The notes below the pieces were generated by a model. It was not told the DNA's origin and ran no database searches. It worked only from the letters and a program-made list of their open reading frames with translations. A stretch of 5,818 bases of DNA from an uncultured Christensenellaceae bacterium (GTDB lineage: Bacteria > Bacillota > Clostridia > Christensenellales > Borkfalkiaceae): NCBI GenBank assembly GCA_910587625.1, contig CAJUMW010000003.1, positions 134,960 through 140,777 of the forward strand, read 5' to 3'. Shown piece by piece: positions 1 through 5,516 of the stretch. The first letter of the stretch is position 1. Each line of letters begins with the position of its first letter. Both the position numbers and the translations under genes were made by a program.

Positions 1-850
1 GCTCTTCCGCCTTTTGTTTTACTGCTTGAATTAGCGCCTTTAAATAATCCGAATAATCGGATAGTTTAAGCCGAGGGTCTTCATCGTTGTACCAAACCCC
101 GAAGCCGCCGCCGATATTTAATTCTTTTGTCAGATAACCAAATTTTTGCCTGATATTTACTATGAAATCCATAACTTTTTGCGCAGCCAGCACAAAAGAC
201 TGCTTTTCGAAAATCTGCGACCCGATATGGCAATGAAATCCGCGAAGTTCAAGGTTTTGCTTTGATAAAACGTGCTTTACCATACTCTCCGCAGCACCGT
301 CCGAAGTAGAAAAACCAAACTTACTGTCAGTGCGTGCAGTCTGAACAAACGCGTGGGTGTGAGCCTCGACACCCGGATTAATGCGAATAAGCACCTTTTG
401 CTTTACACCCCTTGTCCCTGCAAGTTCGTCCAATATATCCGCCTCGGCAAAGCTATCGACTACAATATTGCCTACACCGCAGTCGAGCGCAAACTCAAGC
501 TCTCTTTTAAGCTTATTGTTGCCGTGCATATAAACTTTAGACATCGGGAAATGCGCTTTCATAGCAGTATAAAGCTCACCGCCTGATACTACGTCAACGC
601 CTATACCCTCTTGGTTAGCTATTTCATAAATTGCAGTACAGGCAAATGCCTTTGAAGCGTAAAGCACAAGCCCGTTACCTCTATATTCTCTGTCAATTGT
701 ATTTTTATATACACGCATCATATTGCGTATATGCGCCTCATCAAATACATAAAGCGGAGTTTGGAATTTTTCAGCCAACTCCAAAGCGTCCGCTCCGCCT
801 ATCTCCAAATGCCCTCTATCGTTTATTTTTAACGTTTCACGAAAATTCAT
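1..850 (-). CDS. lysA: Diaminopimelate decarboxylase LysA (3' end cut by window)
   Basis: PLP-dependent enzyme that decarboxylates meso-2,6-diaminopimelate to L-lysine, the last step of lysine synthesis; cytosolic. I translated 283 residues from the ATG at 850; the family is usually about 420-440 residues, so roughly the last third is missing. Seen: YASKAF with the expected PLP-binding Lys67, VVSGGELY (88-95), HGNNK (109-113), HCHIGSQ (206-212) and the glycine-rich phosphate-binding loop GGGFG (247-251). YASKAF instead of YAxKAN is, as I recall, normal in Gram-positive LysA. HGNNK and the HIGSQ context favour LysA over ornithine or arginine decarboxylases of the same fold. The start is fixed by a good Shine-Dalgarno (GGAG) 7 nt upstream. 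The gene lies behind the dacF terminator and has its own vegetative promoter, so it is probably not part of the sporulation units upstream. The C-terminal substrate-binding motifs lie outside the window. Confidence 0.96.
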   Translation of the reverse strand, partial: MNFRETLKINDRGHLEIGGADALELAEKFQTPLYVFDEAHIRNMMRVYKNTIDREYRGNGLVLYASKAFACTAIYEIANQEGIGVDVVSGGELYTAMKAHFPMSKVYMHGNNKLKRELEFALDCGVGNIVVDSFAEADILDELAGTRGVKQKVLIRINPGVEAHTHAFVQTARTDSKFGFSTSDGAAESMVKHVLSKQNLELRGFHCHIGSQIFEKQSFVLAAQKVMDFIVNIRQKFGYLTKELNIGGGFGVWYNDEDPRLKLSDYSDYLKALIQAVKQKAEE

Positions 851-857
851 TATATAT

Positions 858-861
858 CTCC
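858..861 (-). promoter_or_regulatory. Shine-Dalgarno of lysA
   Basis: GGAG on the minus strand, 7 nt before the lysA ATG. It decides the lysA start. It is the only strong SD at any of the five gene starts visible here. It lies at the very 5' end of the predicted transcript, giving a leader of only about 11-13 nt. Confidence 0.75.
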
Positions 862-868
862 ACGTTTA

Positions 869-897
869 ATTTTAACAGAACAATTACAAATAGTCAA
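869..897 (-). promoter_or_regulatory. Sigma-A-type promoter of lysA
   Basis: On the minus strand TTGACT (892-897), a 17-nt spacer, and TAAAAT (869-874). TG sits one base before the -10 (TGTTAAAAT), an extended -10 element. Five of six bases match the -35 consensus TTGACA and five of six match TATAAT, with ideal spacing. The predicted transcription start is near 861-863. No lysine riboswitch or other leader structure can fit between this start and the gene. Confidence 0.82.
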
Positions 898-931
898 ATA
901 AATGAAATAAGGGAATTGGATACTCGATTAT

Positions 932-969
932 AAAAAAATTGACGTATGCTTAAAGCATACGTCAATTTT
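932..969 (-). terminator. Rho-independent terminator after dacF
   Basis: Perfect 17-bp inverted repeat (arms 935-951 and 953-969, centre 952) beginning about 11 nt after the dacF stop. The stem core is GACGTATGC/GCATACGTC. Read on the minus strand, the right arm ends in a run of seven T (938-932). This should end the sporulation transcript and insulate lysA. The symmetry would also allow some termination on the plus strand, but no plus-strand gene needs it. Confidence 0.88.
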
Positions 970-980
970 AAATTCATATT

Positions 981-2138
981 TTAAATAGCCCATTCTTCGG
1001 CAGTTCGCTTAAAATAGTCGACGAAGCTTGCCCTTTCAACACTTTCGGCAGCAACTACATTGACACTGTCAACGAGAACGCCGTCCTTAAAAATTTCAAT
1101 TTGTCCAACTACGCTGTTCTCCGCAACGGGGGCTTTTACATCGTAAACAATTAGATTATTAGTAATTTCGGGGGTCTTGTCCACACCTGAAAAAACATAG
1201 CAATTTCTTTCGGGACGTACTAAAATACTATTCTTTTTGCCGCCGCGAACTTCGATTTCATCGTTGAGTGTAACCGATTTATCTAAAATTATTTTGTTTT
1301 TATAATTAGCAAAACCATAATCGAACATTCTGATTGTAGAATTAAATCTGTCATCGCTTGACGAAGCGCCCAAAACGACGCTTACAAGGCGCAAATTGTT
1401 CTTTTTAGCGGTAGAGGCGAGGCAGAAACCTGCTTCATTTGTAAACCCTGTCTTGCCGCCGTCACAGAACGAGTACTTGCGTATAAGCTTATTTGTATTA
1501 GTCATAGAAGTTGTTCTGTTGTCGGGATGATTGAAGTCTTCAAGCCAAATTTTACTATATCTAAAATACTCTTCATTTTTTATTAAATTTGCAAACATCA
1601 AAGCAACGTCTTTTGCGCAAGAATACTGTGTTTCGCGAGGCAAACCCGTGCAATTTGCAAACAAGGTATCTGTACAACCCAAAGATTCGGCTTTCTTGTT
1701 CATACGCGCCACAAATTCTTCTTCTCCGCCGGCAACAGTTTCGGACAGAGCTACACAGCTATCGTTAGCCGAGCATACAACTATACTTTTTATCAATTGG
1801 TCTACGCTGTATTCACAGCCCTTGTCTAAAAACACTTGTGAGCCGCCCATACTCGACGCACGTTCGCTGACCGTAATTTTATCCTCGAAAGACAGATGTC
1901 CGTCGTTTATAGCGTCAAACACAAGCGTCAACGTCATTACTTTGCATACGCTTGCAATCGGCATACGCGCAGTTTCATTTTCCTTATAGACACATTCTCC
2001 GGAATCGTAATCCATAAGATACGCCGACTTGCAGTTAGATACAAGCGCTTTATTTGAATTCTCTAATTTAAAACCTGTAAACGCCGTGCAAGACGTCGCT
2101 ATGCATGACGTTAAAACAATAGCACATAACTTTTTCAT
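981..2138 (-). CDS. dacF: D-alanyl-D-alanine carboxypeptidase, DacF/DacB type (peptidase S11)
   Basis: Serine DD-carboxypeptidase (low-molecular-mass penicillin-binding protein) that removes the terminal D-Ala from peptidoglycan stem peptides, so lowering cross-linking; the sporulation members act on spore cortex. Numbered from the ATG at 2138 (385 residues): SxxK is S63-V-C-K66, SxN is S123-A-N125, KTG is K229-T-G231. MGGSQVFL (97-104) and ANCTGLP (161-167) are also typical. A C-terminal beta domain of the PBP5_C kind spans about 280-370, and the tail has an amphipathic look (SFVDYFKRTAEEWAI), a likely membrane anchor. The N-terminus MKKLCAIVL begins an export signal. LTSC or ATSC could serve as a lipobox, but both fit imperfectly. 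An ATG two codons upstream (2144) is possible, but it lies inside a predicted -10 element. There is no Shine-Dalgarno for either. Fifteen cysteines is unusual. The family is certain; the DacF rather than DacB label rests on the sporulation neighbourhood and sigma-G-like promoter. Confidence 0.93.
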   Translation of the reverse strand: MKKLCAIVLTSCIATSCTAFTGFKLENSNKALVSNCKSAYLMDYDSGECVYKENETARMPIASVCKVMTLTLVFDAINDGHLSFEDKITVSERASSMGGSQVFLDKGCEYSVDQLIKSIVVCSANDSCVALSETVAGGEEEFVARMNKKAESLGCTDTLFANCTGLPRETQYSCAKDVALMFANLIKNEEYFRYSKIWLEDFNHPDNRTTSMTNTNKLIRKYSFCDGGKTGFTNEAGFCLASTAKKNNLRLVSVVLGASSSDDRFNSTIRMFDYGFANYKNKIILDKSVTLNDEIEVRGGKKNSILVRPERNCYVFSGVDKTPEITNNLIVYDVKAPVAENSVVGQIEIFKDGVLVDSVNVVAAESVERASFVDYFKRTAEEWAI

Positions 2139-2143
2139 AACCA

Positions 2144-2172
2144 TAGTATGAGAAAAAGAAATTAAATTATAC
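2144..2172 (-). promoter_or_regulatory. Sigma-G/F-like promoter of dacF
   Basis: On the minus strand GTATA (2168-2172), 17-nt spacer, CATACTA (2144-2150). CATACTA is the B. subtilis sigma-G -10 consensus, and GTATA fits the -35 shared by sigma-F and sigma-G. B. subtilis dacF is known to be forespore-expressed. The -35 lies in the last codons and stop of the preceding gene. The -10 ends 5 nt before the ATG at 2138, so transcription should start at or within a base or two of that ATG. The spacer is pyrimidine-rich. A TATAAT at 2166-2171 overlaps but has only a poor -35. Confidence 0.6.
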
Positions 2173-2709
2173 TATAATAATTATCACTCTGAACACAACA
2201 TTTATCAAAAAAATCAGAATAAGTCCATCTATTAGCGCAAGAACTGCCGGAACGAAAAACACTATTTTTTTATCGATACACCGACAAAAATCACTAATAA
2301 AAAAACAAACGGCAACAGATATTAGCGTGGACGGAATGAAAACAATTACGGCAACAAGTATTCCGCCTACCGAGCTTACAACAATTAAAATTGAAACGTA
2401 AATACCGAAAAACAGACCTCTGATATATAAAAATACAAGAGTTAAGTATTTGAACCGAGTAAAATAGCACAGAAAAAAGAAAATGTAAAAATATAAAATG
2501 TCACTTAAAAAGTGAGAAAGAAATATTGACGAGTTATCAAAGTTAAATACATTAAATACATACTCCTCGGCAAAATCAATAAAATAAAAGTTAACAGTAA
2601 CGGGTTTAAATAGTACTATGCCACATATAATCGAACAGACTAATGTAATTAAAAACGCTATTAAGAACTTTTTATCCCATTTTTCCTTTTTAAACGACAA
2701 AATCCTCAT
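2167..2709 (-). CDS. Putative SpoIIM-like sporulation membrane protein
   Basis: 180-residue, very hydrophobic protein with about five predicted membrane segments (about 15-35, 68-83, 87-110, 114-137, 148-178) and a basic N-terminus (KKEKWDKK). I read it as a divergent, short SpoIIM. SpoIIM, about 215 residues in B. subtilis, is the membrane partner of SpoIID and SpoIIP, the peptidoglycan-remodelling machine of engulfment. Support: the topology matches; the middle segment RGLFFG (97-102) parallels the K-G-x-F-x-G of SpoIIM as I remember it; a proline-containing segment IPSTLI follows (125-130), as in SpoIIM; and it lies just before dacF and lysA, the same order as in B. subtilis. A sigma-E-like promoter precedes it, as expected for spoIIM. 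Against: overall similarity is low and the N-terminal loop is short. There is no Shine-Dalgarno, and the start Met is the only methionine in the frame. A generic polytopic protein remains possible. Confidence 0.65.
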   Translation of the reverse strand: MRILSFKKEKWDKKFLIAFLITLVCSIICGIVLFKPVTVNFYFIDFAEEYVFNVFNFDNSSIFLSHFLSDILYFYIFFFLCYFTRFKYLTLVFLYIRGLFFGIYVSILIVVSSVGGILVAVIVFIPSTLISVAVCFFISDFCRCIDKKIVFFVPAVLALIDGLILIFLINVVFRVIIIIV

Positions 2710-2730
2710 ATATTAACATATGAGGATTTT
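2699..2730 (-). repeat. 13-bp perfect inverted repeat over the start of the SpoIIM-like gene
   Basis: Arms 2699-2711 and 2718-2730 (AAAATCCTCATAT and its exact complement on the minus strand) with a 6-nt loop GTTAAT. It contains part of the predicted -10 (2715-2722) and the ATG (2707-2709). In a read-through transcript from spoIVB the hairpin would form and could act as a weak terminator, since the second arm ends UUUU, or could hide the start codon. In a transcript begun at the predicted local start it could not form. As DNA it could be an operator. Confidence 0.85.
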
Positions 2731-2743
2731 ATATTTTATATGA
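2715..2743 (-). promoter_or_regulatory. Possible sigma-E-like promoter of the SpoIIM-like gene
   Basis: On the minus strand TCATATA (2737-2743), 14-nt spacer, CATATGTT (2715-2722). Against the B. subtilis sigma-E pattern KMATATT / CATACAHT this is 6 of 7 and 6 of 8, with the usual spacing. The -10 also fits the sigma-K pattern CATANNNTA. B. subtilis spoIIM is a sigma-E gene. The -10 ends 5 nt before the ATG. The region is AT-rich, so a chance match is a real risk. Confidence 0.45.
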
Positions 2744-2761
2744 ACTTGCTGTTTATCAAAA

Positions 2762-3778
2762 TCAATATGCGTTCATCATTTTTTCAATTCCTATTCCATA
2801 ACCGCGCGTTGGATCATTAATGAACACATGAGTTACCGCGCCAATTAGTTTACCATTTTGAACTATTGGACTTCCGCTCATTCCCTGAACTATTCCGCCC
2901 GTTTTATTCAAAAGCTCTTTATCGTCAACTTTTATTACAAAGTTTCTGTTATCTTTGTTGTGCTTATCAACTTTTACGATAGAAATTTTATAAGTTTTAA
3001 CGTCTTTGCCGTAGACTGTCGAATAAATGTATGCGGTACCTATACTTACTTCTTCCATTGGTGCCGTGGATATTTTTGTAAGCTTTGAACAGTTATAACC
3101 GTCGGCAAGCTTTCCGAATACACCGCAGTGACAGTTTACCTCAGCTTTACCTATCTGCGAACTTTCAAATACGCCGCGAAGTTCGCCGGGAGTACCTCTT
3201 ACTCCGCATTTAATATCATAAATAAGTCCGTTATATACCGTTCCACCGTTGATTTTTATTAAGTTACCGTTATTTTCTGTAACAGGGTGACCAAGCGATG
3301 CAAACTTGCCGTTAGTCTTATCAATATAAGTTACCGTTCCTAATCCGCTTATACTGTCCTTGACAAGCACGCCTATTCTATCTCCGCCCGAAGTACGTTC
3401 TTTGACGGGATTTACCTCTAAAAGCAGCTCTTCTCCGCCTCTTATAATCGTAAATTCAAATTTTTTGTAATCGCGCGCTATAAACTCGTTTATATCCGCA
3501 GATTTTGTTACGTTTTCACCATTTATTTTAGCTATAATATCTCCGGCTTTGATTCCGGCGTCACGCGCAGGGGAACAAGTTCCTTTTGTCGTCAAAACTT
3601 CACAAATACCTACAACCTCTACTTTGGTAGTATCGAGCACAAATCCCGCAGGAAATCCGCCGAGATAAAGTCCGTCTCCGCCCTCGGCATATGCGTTGAA
3701 CGTAGACATACTCAATGCGCAAATAATAGTCGCTAATATTAAAATAAGTGTTCTGAATACTTTCTTTCCGTAAAACAT
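2762..3778 (-). CDS. spoIVB: SpoIVB serine peptidase (stage IV sporulation protein B)
   Basis: Forespore-secreted serine protease (family S55) that cleaves SpoIVFA to release pro-sigma-K processing in the mother cell. Domains in the 338 residues: N-terminal membrane/signal segment (about 8-27, after GKK), a PDZ domain (about 50-125, with ARDAGIKAGDIIAKING), then the S55 peptidase domain. The catalytic triad is visible: His164 in SLGHPV, Asp286 in VDDKELL and Ser301 in QGMSGSP. These correspond to H236, D363 and S378 of B. subtilis, with the same 15-residue D-S spacing. GLGTVTYID (145-153) and GYGIGIEKMM near the end are also typical. The protein is shorter than the B. subtilis one (about 426), mostly before the PDZ domain. 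The gene follows recN as in most Clostridia and Bacilli, but is cut off from it by a terminator. There is no Shine-Dalgarno. A stop codon lies upstream in frame with no other start between, so the ATG at 3778 is the best start. Confidence 0.95.
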   Translation of the reverse strand: MFYGKKVFRTLILILATIICALSMSTFNAYAEGGDGLYLGGFPAGFVLDTTKVEVVGICEVLTTKGTCSPARDAGIKAGDIIAKINGENVTKSADINEFIARDYKKFEFTIIRGGEELLLEVNPVKERTSGGDRIGVLVKDSISGLGTVTYIDKTNGKFASLGHPVTENNGNLIKINGGTVYNGLIYDIKCGVRGTPGELRGVFESSQIGKAEVNCHCGVFGKLADGYNCSKLTKISTAPMEEVSIGTAYIYSTVYGKDVKTYKISIVKVDKHNKDNRNFVIKVDDKELLNKTGGIVQGMSGSPIVQNGKLIGAVTHVFINDPTRGYGIGIEKMMNAY

Positions 3779-3783
3779 AACAG

Positions 3784-3812
3784 TATTTTGTGCAACGCAT
3801 TTTCAAATATAC
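3784..3812 (-). promoter_or_regulatory. Sigma-G/F-like promoter of spoIVB
   Basis: On the minus strand GTATA (3808-3812; TGTATA with its preceding T), 17-nt spacer, CAAAATA (3784-3790). This is 5 of 6 against the sigma-G -35 TGAATA and 5 of 7 against the -10 CATACTA. The -10 ends exactly 5 nt before the ATG, the same geometry as at dacF. B. subtilis spoIVB is a sigma-G (and sigma-F) gene. The -35 follows directly on the T-run of the recN terminator. Confidence 0.6.
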
Positions 3813-3836
3813 AAAAAAAGACGGTTTGCCCGTCTT
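3813..3836 (-). terminator. Rho-independent terminator overlapping the recN stop
   Basis: Minus-strand hairpin AAGACGG-GCAAA-CCGTCTT (arms 3830-3836 and 3818-3824, 7 bp, 5-nt loop), followed by a T-run that reaches 3813. The first two bases of the stem are the last two of the recN TAA stop. It separates the argR-recN unit from spoIVB. Confidence 0.86.
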
Positions 3837-5514
3837 ATTTTTTAAATTGTTTTATAAGTTCTATTGCGTGCTGCCTTGCGGCATCTGAATCGATGCTGCC
3901 CGTAAGTCTTACAATTTCTTCGATTTTACTTTCCTCGGATAACCTTTTGACCCTTGTGATGGTCTTACCATTTTCTTCTTCCTTATAAATAAGAAATTGC
4001 GCGTCACTCGCAGCGCATACCTGAGGAAGATGCGACACCGCAAGTATCTGTGTTTCGTTGGATATTTTTATAAACTTTTCCGCAACTGTCTTTGCCGTAA
4101 AACCGCTTATTCCTGCATCGATTTCATCAAATATGTAGGTAGAGATGCCGTTTACGTCCTTGAGCCGAGTTTTTACCGCCAACATAAACCTCGACATTTC
4201 TCCGCCGCTTATAACTTTATTCAGCGGCTTTAACGGTTCTCCCTTATTTGCCGAAAACTCGAAAGAAATGCTATCCGCACCGTTACTCGTAGCTAAATCA
4301 ACACAACTCTCGTCATAATCGTTAAAAGCGACAGAGAATTTGGCGTCAGGGATATTTAAGGATTTAAGCTCGGCAATTACAGAACTGCAAAACTTTTGCG
4401 CACAATCTTTCCTTATTGCCGTAAGCTCTTTACAAGCCGCAAATATTTTTTTGTTGAATTCGTTGATTTTTTTATTACATTTTTCAATAAAACTTGCACT
4501 GTTTATTAGTTGCTCGGCTTTACTTTTAGCTTTCTCGCAAAATTCTATAATTTCGCGTTCGTCTGCACCGTATTTCTTTTTTAAGGATTTAATAAACGTA
4601 ATGCGCTCGTCAATCTCCTGCGCTTCGTGACCGTCGAAGGAAAGCTCGTCCATTAAATCGGCAATAGTTTCCGATAAGTCCGACGCTTCTACCGACAACG
4701 CCTCAATTCTGTCATATAGTTGAGAATAGGCGTCGGAAATCCCCGCAATCGAGCTTAAATTATGTTTTGCCGTTGATATTCCGTCTATACAGCCGCCGTC
4801 GTCACTCAAAACCGAACGCGACAAAGACAGTGCTTCAAGAATTTTTTCAGTATTGGAAATTAAATATTGTCTTTCCCTAAGTTCGTCATACTCTCCTATT
4901 TTCAAGTTTGCGCCGTCAATTTCATTTATTTGGTAATTGAGTAAATCAAGCTGTCTTTCTCGCTCGGCTTCATTGCCGCCAAGCTCGGAAATTTGACTTT
5001 TAAGTTCTCTTTTTTCTGAAATTAACTGTTTTAATTGGCATTTGACGCGTTGTATGCTGTCTGCGGAAATGCTATCAAGAACACGAAGCTGGTTATCCTC
5101 GCTCAGCAAGAAAAAATGCTCGCTTTGTCCATGTACATCCACAAGGTGCTTTGTTACGGTTTTAAGCATTGCAGCCGTCACAGTATTTCCGTTAAGCTTA
5201 ATCGACCCTTTTCCTTCAAGGTTAATTTTTCGCGTAATAATAATGTTGCCGTCTGTTTCGATATCAAGCTCGTCTAAAACTTTTAACGCCTCGCTATTCT
5301 CACTTACGACAAATTCGGCGCGCACGGATAACTCCGACTCGCCGTATCTAATCATAGATTTGTCCGCCTTTGAGCCAAGCACAAAGTTGATTGAATCAAG
5401 TATTACCGATTTACCGGAACCCGTTTCTCCGGACAAAATATTAAGTTTTTCGTCAAAAACTATATCTGCTTCGGATATAAGCGCAGCGTTTTTTATGTAT
5501 AGTCTGTGTAACAT
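3835..5514 (-). CDS. recN: DNA repair protein RecN
   Basis: SMC-like ATPase of cytosol and nucleoid that acts early in double-strand-break repair by recombination. All 559 residues are present, a normal family length. Motifs in order: MLHRLYIKNAALI start, Walker A GETGSGKS (29-36), DVHGQSEHFFLL (126-137, the family's HGQHE region), central coiled coil (about 150-370) rich in Glu, Lys, Leu and Gln, ABC signature ISGGEMSR (435-442), Walker B YIFDEID (460-466) and the H-loop VSHLPQV (493-499). It is downstream of argR with a 1-nt stop/start overlap (TGATG), so it is probably translated by coupling and cotranscribed with argR; there is only a weak SD. A terminator begins on its stop codon. The argR-recN pair is standard in Firmicutes. 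No damage or missing catalytic residue is seen. Confidence 0.98.
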   Translation of the reverse strand: MLHRLYIKNAALISEADIVFDEKLNILSGETGSGKSVILDSINFVLGSKADKSMIRYGESELSVRAEFVVSENSEALKVLDELDIETDGNIIITRKINLEGKGSIKLNGNTVTAAMLKTVTKHLVDVHGQSEHFFLLSEDNQLRVLDSISADSIQRVKCQLKQLISEKRELKSQISELGGNEAERERQLDLLNYQINEIDGANLKIGEYDELRERQYLISNTEKILEALSLSRSVLSDDGGCIDGISTAKHNLSSIAGISDAYSQLYDRIEALSVEASDLSETIADLMDELSFDGHEAQEIDERITFIKSLKKKYGADEREIIEFCEKAKSKAEQLINSASFIEKCNKKINEFNKKIFAACKELTAIRKDCAQKFCSSVIAELKSLNIPDAKFSVAFNDYDESCVDLATSNGADSISFEFSANKGEPLKPLNKVISGGEMSRFMLAVKTRLKDVNGISTYIFDEIDAGISGFTAKTVAEKFIKISNETQILAVSHLPQVCAASDAQFLIYKEEENGKTITRVKRLSEESKIEEIVRLTGSIDSDAARQHAIELIKQFKK

Positions 5515-5516
5515 CA
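5512..5516 (-). other. argR/recN stop-start overlap (TGATG)
   Basis: The argR stop TGA (5514-5516) and recN start ATG (5512-5514) share one base on the minus strand. This arrangement, with no strong SD before recN, indicates re-initiation by the same ribosomes and fixes the recN start. Confidence 0.85.

Noticed and set aside
851..868. Lysine riboswitch or T-box before lysA
   Set aside because: The predicted leader is only about a dozen bases, and the 130-nt gap is taken up by the dacF terminator and the promoter.
931..970. The 17-bp palindrome as an operator or mobile-element end
   Set aside because: Its position just after dacF and the T-run on the minus strand explain it fully as a terminator. 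There is no transposase gene or target duplication.
1531..1989. Plus-strand open frame of 152 codons inside dacF
   Set aside because: It lies opposite a well-conserved S11 gene with intact motifs, shows no recognisable domain and has no ribosome binding site. The same holds for the plus-strand frames opposite lysA, spoIVB, recN and argR, and for the minus-strand frame at 3600-3806.
2142..2144. ATG at 2144 as the dacF start
   Set aside because: It is in frame, but it overlaps the last base of the CATACTA element and would be upstream of the predicted transcription start. The ATG at 2138 gives a typical MKK signal-peptide start. If transcription comes from further upstream, 2144 could still be used.
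2166..2171. TATAAT as a vegetative -10 for dacF
   Set aside because: The hexamer is perfect, but the best -35 (TTCAGA at 16 nt) is weak and the sequence is AT-rich gene end. The overlapping GTATA-N17-CATACTA pair fits better with the gene's expected sporulation control.
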